A DNA stretch of 64,000 bases from Flavobacterium gillisiae. GTDB lineage: Bacteria > Bacteroidota > Bacteroidia > Flavobacteriales > Flavobacteriaceae. Below are positions 52,190 to 60,530 of the stretch, one piece after another. The stretch covers positions 248,001-312,000 of the forward strand of contig NZ_FNRD01000002.1 of NCBI RefSeq assembly GCF_900107635.1, read 5' to 3'. A program made the translations under genes and the position numbers. Each line of letters begins with the position of its first letter. The first letter of the stretch is position 1. The notes beneath the pieces are model-generated. The model saw nothing but the letters and a program-made list of their open reading frames with translations, was not told the origin of the DNA and ran no database searches.

Positions 52190-52594
52190 TTAAACGCTTA
52201 TTTTTCTAATGGTACCGCTGACTGAGCAGCATGCTTTAACTGTATTGAAGATAGTTCCAAATTTTTCAATATTCTTTTGAAGCAAATCAATATTTAAGCT
52301 TTCGTCATGACTGTAGATGAGCAATTCATATTGTATTTCATCCATTCTTGGTGGTTTTTCTAATCGTACTGCATTTACGGTTAACTCGGCGTTTGAATAT
52401 TCAAAATTCATCATCACCGAAAAACGCGCTACATTTTTAAGAATACAAGCCGAAAAGGATCCTAGAAACAATTCTGCGGGATTGGGTAAACTCGCTTCTG
52501 TATCGGGAGAAATCCCAAAACTAATCTCGGATTCCTTGATATGTACAGCTGCATTTTTATTAGAGGAAATACTGGCTTTGACAGAATAGTTCAT
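52190..52594 (-). CDS. OsmC-family peroxiredoxin-like protein
   Basis: 134 residues of the OsmC/Ohr fold. The two redox cysteines appear in GSFSACILKNV and in VKACCSVSGTI. It likely reduces organic hydroperoxides in the cytoplasm, matching the neighbouring CMD/AhpD-like gene. It stands alone on the minus strand. Confidence 0.9.
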   Translation of the reverse strand: MNYSVKASISSNKNAAVHIKESEISFGISPDTEASLPNPAELFLGSFSACILKNVARFSVMMNFEYSNAELTVNAVRLEKPPRMDEIQYELLIYSHDESLNIDLLQKNIEKFGTIFNTVKACCSVSGTIRKISV

Positions 52595-53178
52595 AGAGTG
52601 AATGGGTTTAGTATAGAAAATTGTGGATCAAACCACTTACTATCAAATATACATCAAATACGGTATTACTTTATGATTAATTACAACAGATCTCATTGAT
52701 AAATCAACCACACGTTAGCACGAAATTGTATTACGTGACCGTAAAGAGAAGCCAAAAATTATAGTGGTTTAGCTAATGATGTAAAAGTAGTGTATTTTAG
52801 AGTTTTTCTTAAAAAAGATAAGTGCATTGTAGATAAGGTTGACGGACTCTGATTATAGTCTTTAACGAACAGGATTGCGGAGCCATTTGATGAGATTCCT
52901 CCTCTGTCGGAAAGACAAATTACTGGAGAATGGGTGGAAGAATAGCAACAACTAAACATAGTCAAAACAAGAATTCAAGCATTACTATCAGGTACTATTT
53001 GTCATCCCGACGAAGGAGGGATCTCCGTAATACGGGCTATTGACGAGGATAATCAGTTTTCAAATAGGCTACTGTGTTATAAATAGACCCTATAAAATAA
53101 CAAAAGAGTATTGATTTAGTTTGCGGGCACGGAATGCAATTCCGCGCGATCGGGCGGGCTCGGCTGTGTATAAAGTTA
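52595..53178. other. Gene-free stretch with repeats and a possible coding relic
   Basis: No intact gene. On the plus strand about 52746-52950 reads as a broken frame: NYSGLANDVKVVYFRVFLKK, then stops at about 52850-52860, then FDEIPPLSERQITGEWVEE and stop. This could be a decayed gene, although chance frames are common in AT-rich DNA. A repeat hairpin lies at 52998-53026, and an unusually GC-rich patch (GGAATGCAATTCC palindrome, then GCGATCGGGCGGGCTCGG) at 53124-53166. Confidence 0.5.
52998..53026. repeat. GTCATCCCGACGAAGGAGGGATCT-type interspersed repeat
   Basis: A short hairpin (ATCCC 53004-53008 with GGGAT 53018-53022). The sequence family GTCAT-CCGACGAAGGAGG-ATCT recurs between genes in many Bacteroidota genomes, as far as I remember; only one copy is in this window. 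Confidence 0.5.
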
Positions 53179-53634
53179 CTAAGGCAGCTGAATTGGGATT
53201 GCATATAAACATCTAACGGGCTTACCATTTACCATTGCAGGTGTCCACTTGGGCATCATCATTAAAACTCTTTCTGCTTCTTTTCCACTACCGTAGCCCA
53301 AATCTTTTATTATCGAAATATTAGAAATATTGCCATCTTTTTCTATAGTAACGGTTGTACTGATTTTACCTTTAATTTTTTGACCGTTAATTAGGGGAAC
53401 TTGATAATTCATTTTTACGAACTCGTCCAATTTTATCCATCCTCCAGGAAAAATAGGCTTTACCTCTACTCCTAAAACATTATAAATAACATCTTCGTTT
53501 AAATTGTTCATATCATCACTAGGCGCTGTGCAAACAATGACCTGAATCGAATCATTAATTATCTGTTTATATTTGGGTTGTCCAAAACAAAAAGCAATAA
53601 AAAACAAAAAAAATGAGTTAAATAACTTTTTCAT
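53179..53634 (-). CDS. Exported TonB C-terminal domain protein
   Basis: 151 residues. A signal peptide (FNSFFLFFIAFCFGQ) is followed by a TonB_C-like domain at about 75-151 (GKISTTVTIEKDGNISNISI ending MPKWTPAMVNGKPV). It lacks the proline-rich spacer and membrane anchor of true energy-transducing TonB, so it is probably a periplasmic TonB-like accessory protein of unknown role. Its 3' end abuts the GC-rich relic stretch. Confidence 0.8.
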   Translation of the reverse strand: MKKLFNSFFLFFIAFCFGQPKYKQIINDSIQVIVCTAPSDDMNNLNEDVIYNVLGVEVKPIFPGGWIKLDEFVKMNYQVPLINGQKIKGKISTTVTIEKDGNISNISIIKDLGYGSGKEAERVLMMMPKWTPAMVNGKPVRCLYAIPIQLP

Positions 53635-53695
53635 AAAATCACTAATAAATTATTAAACCATTAATTGTAAAGTAAATGATAAACGATTACAAGCT

Positions 53696-55966
53696 CTAAT
53701 TCAAGGTCGCTTTATACATTCGGGCTTCGTCCCAGGTAAATTTACCACTGTTTTTCTCCATTAGCGTATTGAGTGATTCCTCATTATATCCTTGGAAAGC
53801 TTGTGCTAATGTCTGTATTTTATCCTCGGGTAAAACCTCCGCAATAGACACGGCTTTGGTTTGTATCAGTTGGACAAAATGTGAGTAAATAGTTTGTTTT
53901 GTCAGCACTCTGATGGTGGCAATATCTGCAATTGAATTCTTTTCTACCCACAATTCGTAGGTTTCCTGAACGGTCGATTTTTTGGGTGCTTTCTTGGTCG
54001 CTTTTTTAGAAGTATAGCGCTGCAAGTCGGCTTCGTCCTCAATCAACGTGACATTTGCTTTCTTAAACTGGTTCTGAATCGCTTCGGTTTTTCTACTGAT
54101 GTATTTTTTGATTTCGTCAGAGGTTAGTTTTTCCTTCGAAATGGTTTCACCGGCAACAACGGTTTCTATCAAAAGTTTGGCTTTCATCAATCGCAAAACG
54201 GCTTTGGTCTGTAATTCTTCGAGCACAATCAGTTCGTCATAATACGCTTTGCTTTTCTTGACGCGCTTGACTTCTTCCAGTTTCCAGAGAATTTCAAAAA
54301 CCAATTCGTCCATGGGTTTTAAAAAATAACCAAAAGCGGCTTGAATCCTTTCGGAAACATGGATTAAATCGACGGTTTCATTATTGAAAATTTTATTAAG
54401 CTGCCCCATGAATTTTTTGGATGGATCCAAAAGGGAATCGATGGCCTCCATTTGCTTTGTGGCCCAAAGTGCGTGTTTCGATTTGGCTGAACTTTCCGAC
54501 TTGTCGCCATAACTATACTTGTGATTACGCCATTCCTGCGCTAAAACTGCCCAGTCAAAACTGTGCATCAGATAGTTATGAATGAAATTCTTAGTTTCAA
54601 AATGCAGCGAGTTCTTCAATAATTCTTCGGAAGCCTTATTTAAAGAGTAATCCATCACATCCTGGTCGTTAGAAATCCCGTTCATACGTAACGGAGATAG
54701 TAAAATAAGCCCTTCTAACGAGCGCAAACGAGATAATGCAACATAGGCTTGTCCCGGCATGAAAACCTGCGAAACATCGATCGCAGCTTTGTCAAAAGTC
54801 AAACCCTGGCTTTTATGCACCGTAATCGCCCAAGCCAATTTTATAGGATAGTGCACAAAAGTCCCTAAAACCTCCTCCTCTATTTCCTTTGTCGCAGGAT
54901 CAATTTTATAACGAATGTTTTGCCATTCGTATTTTTCGACTTCTATGGTTTTGTCTTCTTCTGGAAAATGAACCAGAATTTCCTGGCTAGAAAGGGATTT
55001 TATAATTCCCATTTTTCCGTTGAAATAGTTTTTTTCGAAAGAAAGATCGTTTTTCACGAACATTACCTGTGCGCCAAGTTTTAGCTGCAGGCGTTCCTCT
55101 ATCGGGAAAATCTTCTCTGGAAAATCACCTACGATATCCGGCTTGTAGGTAATCAACTCCCCTTTTAAATCCTCCAAAGCTTGTGCGTTCATAGCATCGG
55201 CCTTGTTATTGTGGGTCGTAAGCGTGATATAGCCTTTGTTGTTTTTTAAATCAAAATCAGGTTTAACGTACTTGTTCAGCGCCTGAACATCGGCCGCAGT
55301 AATCTGATTGTTCCGTAAATTATTCAAAACCGAGATGAACTCGGTATCCGTTTGACGGTATATTTTTGATAACTCAATGTACAATGGCGGACTTTGCTGT
55401 ACGGCATGAGAATGGAAAAAGAATTTTCCTTTGTAGTAGTTGCGAAGCGTACGCCATTCCTCATCCCTAATTACCGGTGGTAATTGCAATAAATCACCAA
55501 TAAACAATACTTGAACCCCACCAAAAGGAGTTGCATTCTTGCGCACCGTTTGCATCATGTAATCCATGGCATCGAGTAAATCAGCGCGTAGCATACTCAC
55601 TTCATCAATCACCAACAATTCCATATTACGAATCACCGATTTCTTCAATCCGCTCATTTTAAAATGGCGACGCAAAGTATCCTTAGATTCAAATTTTACG
55701 GTATCTGTAAACTGAGAATCAACACCAAACGCTGGAATAAAGCCACCAAACGGCAACTGAAACATGGAGTGAATCGTAACACCACCTGCGTTCAAAGCGG
55801 CAATACCCGTCGGCGCCACGACTACCGTATTCTTATGAGTAGTGGCAATGATTTCCTTTAAAAGCGTAGTTTTTCCCGTACCTGCTTTTCCGGTTAGAAA
55901 AACAGACCGTTGGGTTTGGTTGATGAATTGTAAGGTATAAGCAGCGGCTTCAGAAACGGTTTGCAT
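53696..55966 (-). CDS. PIF1/RecD-like helicase with C-terminal HTH_40 domain
   Basis: 756 residues. Helicase motifs: Walker A GKAGTGKT at 26-33, motif II VIDEVSMLRADLLDAMDYMM, motif III FIGDLLQLPPV, and the late AWAITVHKSQGLTFDKAAID followed by YVALSRLRSLEGLIL. About 150 C-terminal residues end in a winged-helix HTH_40 type domain (ETYELWVEKNSIADIATIR). It is predicted to unwind DNA 5'-3' at R-loops, G-quadruplexes or stalled forks. The ATP-dependent core is complete. Confidence 0.9.
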   Translation of the reverse strand: MQTVSEAAAYTLQFINQTQRSVFLTGKAGTGKTTLLKEIIATTHKNTVVVAPTGIAALNAGGVTIHSMFQLPFGGFIPAFGVDSQFTDTVKFESKDTLRRHFKMSGLKKSVIRNMELLVIDEVSMLRADLLDAMDYMMQTVRKNATPFGGVQVLFIGDLLQLPPVIRDEEWRTLRNYYKGKFFFHSHAVQQSPPLYIELSKIYRQTDTEFISVLNNLRNNQITAADVQALNKYVKPDFDLKNNKGYITLTTHNNKADAMNAQALEDLKGELITYKPDIVGDFPEKIFPIEERLQLKLGAQVMFVKNDLSFEKNYFNGKMGIIKSLSSQEILVHFPEEDKTIEVEKYEWQNIRYKIDPATKEIEEEVLGTFVHYPIKLAWAITVHKSQGLTFDKAAIDVSQVFMPGQAYVALSRLRSLEGLILLSPLRMNGISNDQDVMDYSLNKASEELLKNSLHFETKNFIHNYLMHSFDWAVLAQEWRNHKYSYGDKSESSAKSKHALWATKQMEAIDSLLDPSKKFMGQLNKIFNNETVDLIHVSERIQAAFGYFLKPMDELVFEILWKLEEVKRVKKSKAYYDELIVLEELQTKAVLRLMKAKLLIETVVAGETISKEKLTSDEIKKYISRKTEAIQNQFKKANVTLIEDEADLQRYTSKKATKKAPKKSTVQETYELWVEKNSIADIATIRVLTKQTIYSHFVQLIQTKAVSIAEVLPEDKIQTLAQAFQGYNEESLNTLMEKNSGKFTWDEARMYKATLN

Positions 55967-56058
55967 TGGGCGTATAAATTAAAAAAACGATTTGATAACA
56001 CAAAAGTAAGCTATTTCTAAGAGTATAATAACGACAATGTGAATAAGTAAATAATCAA

Positions 56059-56097
56059 AAAAAGCCTCCATTCTAATAAAAGAATGGAGGCTTTTGA
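56059..56097 (-). terminator. Intrinsic terminator after the Skp-like gene
   Basis: AAAGCCTCCATTCT (56061-56074), loop AATAAA, AGAATGGAGGCTTT (56081-56094), flanked by A and T runs. Confidence 0.9.
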
Positions 56098-56116
56098 ATT
56101 TTATAAAAACAGAAGT

Positions 56117-56692
56117 TTATTTCTTTTCTTCTTTTTTATCTTCTACTTTTTCTTCTGTTTTAACAGCAGACTTGTATTTGTCGTTTAATGCTTTTACGAT
56201 ATCTTTTGTAATGTCGTATTTATCTTCAGCATATAAAACTGATGCTGCATCTCCCGTACCATAGATATAAGAATATCCTTTTTCTTTACCATATGCTTTG
56301 ATGAACTTTTTCACTCCGCTTACTAAAGTGTCCATTTCTGCACCACTTTCTTGTTGCAATTGTTGAGATAAAGCTTGTTGAGCATAACTCAATTGTTGCT
56401 CTCTTTTTTGTAATTCAGCACCTTTTTGTTGTGCCCATGCTTGACCGTTTGCTTGTGCTTGACTTTGAAAATTAGCAGCATCTTCTTTGAAACGTTTAAT
56501 CTCCGCATCTAGCTGTCTTCCTTTTTCTTCAGACTGCGCTTTATATTTCGCTTCAAGATCTTTCGCTTCAGTATATTCTTTCATTAATACCGAAGTATCT
56601 ACGTAAGCTGTTTTTACTTCTTTAACATCTGCGGTTTTGTTGCAAGCAACAACTGAAATAGAAATTGCGATAATTAATAATACTTTTTTCAT
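56117..56692 (-). CDS. OmpH/Skp-like periplasmic chaperone, lipoprotein form
   Basis: 191 residues. A lipoprotein signal (IISISVVACNK-like, Cys about 17) is followed by long predicted helices (about 38-115) rich in Glu, Lys, Gln and Ala, as in the coiled-coil arms of Skp. The C-terminal tail is Lys/Glu-rich. Skp-type proteins hold unfolded outer-membrane proteins. A minus-strand TATTTTTG box lies at 56731-56724. Confidence 0.85.
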   Translation of the reverse strand: MKKVLLIIAISISVVACNKTADVKEVKTAYVDTSVLMKEYTEAKDLEAKYKAQSEEKGRQLDAEIKRFKEDAANFQSQAQANGQAWAQQKGAELQKREQQLSYAQQALSQQLQQESGAEMDTLVSGVKKFIKAYGKEKGYSYIYGTGDAASVLYAEDKYDITKDIVKALNDKYKSAVKTEEKVEDKKEEKK

Positions 56693-56935
56693 TTTGGTTT
56701 GTTTGGAATTTATGTGTTTATAGCAAAAATATAAAAAATTAGAGAGTATCCTAAAAAACTTTAAAAATTGGCAAAAATTTATACTATCAGATTTTATTAT
56801 TAAAAAGGTCGAGTTTATAACTTATTCTTATAAAAACTGACTTTAACAGCGCTTAAATAAGCTGCAAAATCAAAATAAGCATTAACAACACCCATAAAAC
56901 AAGAAATCATAGCTTAAATTGATCTTAAATTCGAT

Positions 56936-57784
56936 TTAGTTGTTTTTTAGAACGTAAATATGGGATGAATATTCGAAATTTTGTTTGGCTTTAATATTCG
57001 ATTGCAATCCAACAAAAAAGGCTTTAACAAAATTCATTTTTCCGTTTTTGTATTTTTCAGATAACAGACTCACATAAAAAGAGTCAAATTTCATAGGTAG
57101 TACTTTTTCTAATTGAATGTCTTCTTTTTCGAAAAGCATTTTTATAGCTTTTTTCGAAAAGTGCCAGAAATGAATTGGCACATCATAAGCTGCCCAAAAC
57201 GTTCCATAATGTTTTGCATCAAAAGATTTAAAATTTGGAACCGCAACAATTAAAGTTCCCGAAGATTTTAGCAATCGCTTTAATTCTTTTATTTGGTTAT
57301 CTAAATTAGGAACGTGTTCTAAAACATGCCACATTGTAATAACATCAAAAGAATGACTTTCTAATCCCGAAGTGTCTTCGACAAAAGAAACTGCTTTTTT
57401 CAAAGCAATCGCTCTAGCTTTATCACTTGGCTCCACTCCTACTGTTTCCCAACCATTTTCTTTGGCTACTGCCAAAAAATCTCCAGTTCCGGCGCCAATG
57501 TCTAAAATTCTACCTTTTTGAGGTTGTTGTGAATTAATCAGCTCCAACTTGTTTTTTAAAGCTATGCCTTTTATAAAATGGTATGCCTTTTCAAATAACG
57601 ATCGCTTACCGTCTGTATGCGAAATGTAATCTTCACTTTCATAATACTTACCCAAGTTGTCTAAACTGGGCTGCGGATATGTAATTAACATGTCCGTTGT
57701 TTCATCGTGGTACAAGTCAAATGTTTCTTTAGAAACAGAATGATCTTTTACAGTGAGGAAATGCTTTTTATTTGAAATGTCCAT
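56936..57784 (-). CDS. Class I SAM-dependent methyltransferase
   Basis: 282 residues of the Methyltransf_23/11 type. The SAM motif I ILDIGAGTGDFLAVAKENGW is at about 91-110, motif II FDVITMWHVLEHVPN follows, then GTLIVAVPNFKSFD. The N-terminal part (DISNKKHFLTVKDHSVSKE) matches a methyltransferase group of Bacteroidota. The substrate is unknown. It lies downstream of mnmG, with a parS-like site and repeats in between. Confidence 0.87.
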   Translation of the reverse strand: MDISNKKHFLTVKDHSVSKETFDLYHDETTDMLITYPQPSLDNLGKYYESEDYISHTDGKRSLFEKAYHFIKGIALKNKLELINSQQPQKGRILDIGAGTGDFLAVAKENGWETVGVEPSDKARAIALKKAVSFVEDTSGLESHSFDVITMWHVLEHVPNLDNQIKELKRLLKSSGTLIVAVPNFKSFDAKHYGTFWAAYDVPIHFWHFSKKAIKMLFEKEDIQLEKVLPMKFDSFYVSLLSEKYKNGKMNFVKAFFVGLQSNIKAKQNFEYSSHIYVLKNN

Positions 57785-57904
57785 TTATAGTTATCAGTCA
57801 TCCGTTTTCAGTCATCCGTTTAAATATGAAGATTGAAAATCAAATATTAAATTATTATTATTTTAAAACTCAAGCTCCTTAGTAATAACAGGGCTTTCAG
57901 CCGT

Positions 57905-57920
57905 AGTTTCACGTGGAACA
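57905..57920. promoter_or_regulatory. parS-like ParB site 1
   Basis: AGTTTCACGTGGAACA; its complement, TGTTCCACGTGAAACT, differs at one base from the two exact 16-mers upstream of mnmG. Confidence 0.75.
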
Positions 57921-57937
57921 TATGATTTGAGAATGAA

Positions 57938-57994
57938 GATTAACGATTTTTAATTGCAGATTTAAAAAAGATCTTAAATCAAAAATCGTTAATC
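57938..57994. repeat. GATTAACGATTTTT inverted repeat (copy c)
   Basis: GATTAACGATTTTT (57938-57951) with AAAAATCGTTAATC (57981-57994), a perfect 14-bp stem. It lies just downstream of the mnmG stop. Confidence 0.75.
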
Positions 57995-58008
57995 TGAAAT
58001 CAAATATC

Positions 58009-59880
58009 TTATCTTCCCATGTAAATCAACAATACCGAAACATCACTTGGAGAAACTCCGCTAATTCTCGATGCCTGCGAAATAGTTACTGGTCGAATTT
58101 TACCAAGCTTTTGTCTCGCTTCAATCGACATTGATTTTATTTTATCGTAATCAAAATCTTCTGGGATTTTCACATCTTCTAAACGAGTCAGCTTATCAGC
58201 GTTGTTTCTTTCCTTGTCAATATAACCAGAATACTTTACCTGGATTTCGGCTTGCTCTAGAATTTCCTGATCTAAATCATTCTCTTCAATATAGGTTTTC
58301 ACTTTATCAAACTTCATGATATCGTCCATATCAATTTGCGGACGAGAGAAAACTTTAAACAATTTATCACCCTGAGTGATTAGTGCAGTATCTTTTGATT
58401 CTAATATTGGATTTGCTTCTGCAACACTAACACTAGTTTCTCTAAAAAACGAAACCATTTTCTCCGACTCTTTCAATTTATGTTCCATTCGACGCAAACG
58501 CTTTTCAGAAGCTAAACCTATCTCATGCGACATAGGCGTTAATCTAAAATCGGCATTATCCTGACGCAATAGAGTTCTGTACTCCGCTCTTGAAGTAAAC
58601 ATACGGTAAGGCTCTTCAGTTCCTTTGGTAATTAAATCATCAATCAACACTCCAATATACGCTTCATCTCTTTTCAAAATTAACGGCGCTTTTTCGTGCA
58701 CTTTTAAATGCGCATTAATTCCAGCCATCAAACCTTGAGATGCTGCTTCTTCATAACCCGTAGTTCCATTAATCTGTCCAGCAAAATATAAACCCTCAAC
58801 CAACTTCGTTTCTAAAGTATGTTTCAATTGCGTTGGCGGAAAATAATCATACTCGATTGCATATCCTGCACGAAGGAATTTCACTTTCTCAAAACCAGCA
58901 ACAGATTGCATCGCCTTATACTGAATATCCGCAGGAAGCGAAGTAGAAAATCCGTTTACATAAACCTCACAAGTTTTCCATCCTTCTGGTTCAATAAACA
59001 ATTGGTGTCTTTCTTTATCAGCAAAACGATTTATCTTATCTTCAATCGACGGACAATATCTTGGTCCTAGACTTTTTATTCTTCCGTTAAACATTGGAGA
59101 ACGATCAAAACCTTCTCTCAAAATATCATGCACTTCTAACGAAGTATAAGTCATATGACAAGATCTTTGATGAATCAAAGGCGTAGTTACATCAGAATAA
59201 GAAAACTTATCTGGCTTAGCATCTCCTTTTTCTTCATTCATTTTCGAATAATCTAAAGAACGTCCATCCACTCTTGGAGGTGTTCCTGTTTTCATTCGAC
59301 CCGCTTCAAAGCCAGCATTAATTAAATCCTCAGTAATTCCATGAGAAGCACTTTCGCCCGCTCTACCTCCACCGAAATTTTTATCACCTATATGAATGAT
59401 TCCATTCAAGAAAGTTCCATTAGTTAATACTACCGACTTCGCTTTTATTTCGATTCCGAGTGCCGTGGTGATTCCTTTAATTATTCCGTTTTCAATCAAC
59501 AAACCTTTTACCATCTCTTGATAAAAATCAAGATTAGGAGTTCCTTCTAGCATCATTCTCCACTCCTCAGCAAATCGCATACGATCACTTTGAACACGTG
59601 GCGACCACATTGCAGGACCTTTAGATTTGTTCAACATCTTAAATTGGATTGCTGTATTGTCAGAAACAATTCCAGAATACCCACCAAGCGCATCAATCTC
59701 ACGCACGATCTGTCCTTTGGCAATTCCACCCATAGCGGGATTGCAAGACATCTGCGCAATGTTTTGCAGACTCATGGTAACCAACAGCGTTTTTGATCCC
59801 AGATTCGCAGCCGCAGCCGCAGCCTCAGAACCAGCATGTCCAGCACCCACAACAATTACATCATATTCTTCTTGAAACAT
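58009..59880 (-). CDS. mnmG: tRNA uridine-5-carboxymethylaminomethyl(34) synthesis enzyme MnmG
   Basis: 623 residues, full length. FAD-binding GAGHAGSEAA near 12-21, the redox-active SCNPAMGGIAKG (Cys46), and the later GYEEAASQGLMAGINAH block. With MnmE it modifies the wobble uridine of several tRNAs. Also known as GidA; in many bacteria this gene is near the chromosome origin, which fits the parS-like sites on both sides. Confidence 0.97.
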   Translation of the reverse strand: MFQEEYDVIVVGAGHAGSEAAAAAANLGSKTLLVTMSLQNIAQMSCNPAMGGIAKGQIVREIDALGGYSGIVSDNTAIQFKMLNKSKGPAMWSPRVQSDRMRFAEEWRMMLEGTPNLDFYQEMVKGLLIENGIIKGITTALGIEIKAKSVVLTNGTFLNGIIHIGDKNFGGGRAGESASHGITEDLINAGFEAGRMKTGTPPRVDGRSLDYSKMNEEKGDAKPDKFSYSDVTTPLIHQRSCHMTYTSLEVHDILREGFDRSPMFNGRIKSLGPRYCPSIEDKINRFADKERHQLFIEPEGWKTCEVYVNGFSTSLPADIQYKAMQSVAGFEKVKFLRAGYAIEYDYFPPTQLKHTLETKLVEGLYFAGQINGTTGYEEAASQGLMAGINAHLKVHEKAPLILKRDEAYIGVLIDDLITKGTEEPYRMFTSRAEYRTLLRQDNADFRLTPMSHEIGLASEKRLRRMEHKLKESEKMVSFFRETSVSVAEANPILESKDTALITQGDKLFKVFSRPQIDMDDIMKFDKVKTYIEENDLDQEILEQAEIQVKYSGYIDKERNNADKLTRLEDVKIPEDFDYDKIKSMSIEARQKLGKIRPVTISQASRISGVSPSDVSVLLIYMGR

Positions 59881-60012
59881 CTTATTATATGAATTTGTCC
59901 CGATATTCGGGGTGAGATTCCAACATCAAAAGCGTTTCTGTTTTTGAAATCTCAATTTATTTTATCGCTTCCTGCGCCACAACTCTTATCTGATTAAAGA
60001 ATCATTCAAAGT

Positions 60013-60028
60013 TGTTCCACGTGAAACA
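60013..60028. promoter_or_regulatory. parS-like ParB site 2
   Basis: TGTTCCACGTGAAACA, one base from the classical TGTTTCACGTGAAACA palindrome. Confidence 0.85.
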
Positions 60029-60068
60029 TTTTCAAACCGCCATGCCAAAAACTAATTTATTTCTACTT

Positions 60069-60084
60069 TGTTCCACGTGAAACA
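60069..60084. promoter_or_regulatory. parS-like ParB site 3
   Basis: An identical TGTTCCACGTGAAACA, 56 bases from site 2, in the mnmG-ybeY spacer. Confidence 0.85.
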
Positions 60085-60110
60085 AAATCTAAATTAGTAT
60101 AATTAGCAAA

Positions 60111-60530
60111 CTATTGTTCCACGTGGAACAGCGCTAATTTTTCATTTTCTTTAGAGCGCATTAGCAACTCATCTTTATCACCTTTATCCTTGTATCCACA
60201 ATAATGTAGAACACCATGAACCATCACTCTTCTCAACTCTTCGTCAAAAGGGACATTAAAATCAGTAGCGTTGTCCTGAACACGTTCCACAGAAATAAAT
60301 ATATCTCCACTAATTTCGTTTCCCATAGTGTAATCAAAACTGATAACATCTGTTAGTGTGTCATGGTTTAAATACTCTAGATTAATTTTATGTAGGTATT
60401 CGTCGTCACAAAAGATGTAGTTGATTTCTCCTTCTTTCTTTCCCTCAGACAAAATAACTGCAGAAAGCCAGTTTGCAACAGCCTCTTCATTGTCTAGGTT
60501 GTATTCGTTTTCGTAATTAAAATCGATCAT
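60111..60530 (-). CDS. ybeY: rRNA maturation RNase YbeY
   Basis: 139 residues. The family start and FDEELRRVMVHGVLHYCGYKDKGDKDE are recognisable. The metal-binding pattern normally reads H-x3-H-x5-H; here the third His position is in KDKGDK, so the third ligand is not obvious. This may be usual in Bacteroidota. It is a metal-dependent endoribonuclease for 16S rRNA 3' maturation and quality control. The final codons (LFHVEQ) are a parS-like palindrome. The ATG overlaps the DUF4175 stop by 4 bases. Confidence 0.9.
   Translation of the reverse strand: MIDFNYENEYNLDNEEAVANWLSAVILSEGKKEGEINYIFCDDEYLHKINLEYLNHDTLTDVISFDYTMGNEISGDIFISVERVQDNATDFNVPFDEELRRVMVHGVLHYCGYKDKGDKDELLMRSKENEKLALFHVEQ
60115..60130. 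promoter_or_regulatory. parS-like ParB site 4, inside ybeY
   Basis: TGTTCCACGTGGAACA, a perfect 16-base palindrome. It encodes the LFHVEQ end of YbeY. Confidence 0.85.

Noticed and set aside
52759..52965. Minus-strand 68-codon frame
   Set aside because: Composition looks non-coding; the opposite strand shows a more convincing, though broken, coding relic.
60010..60130. Reading the CACGTG palindromes as operators of a local repressor
   Set aside because: The full 16-base form and clustering fit ParB sites much better.
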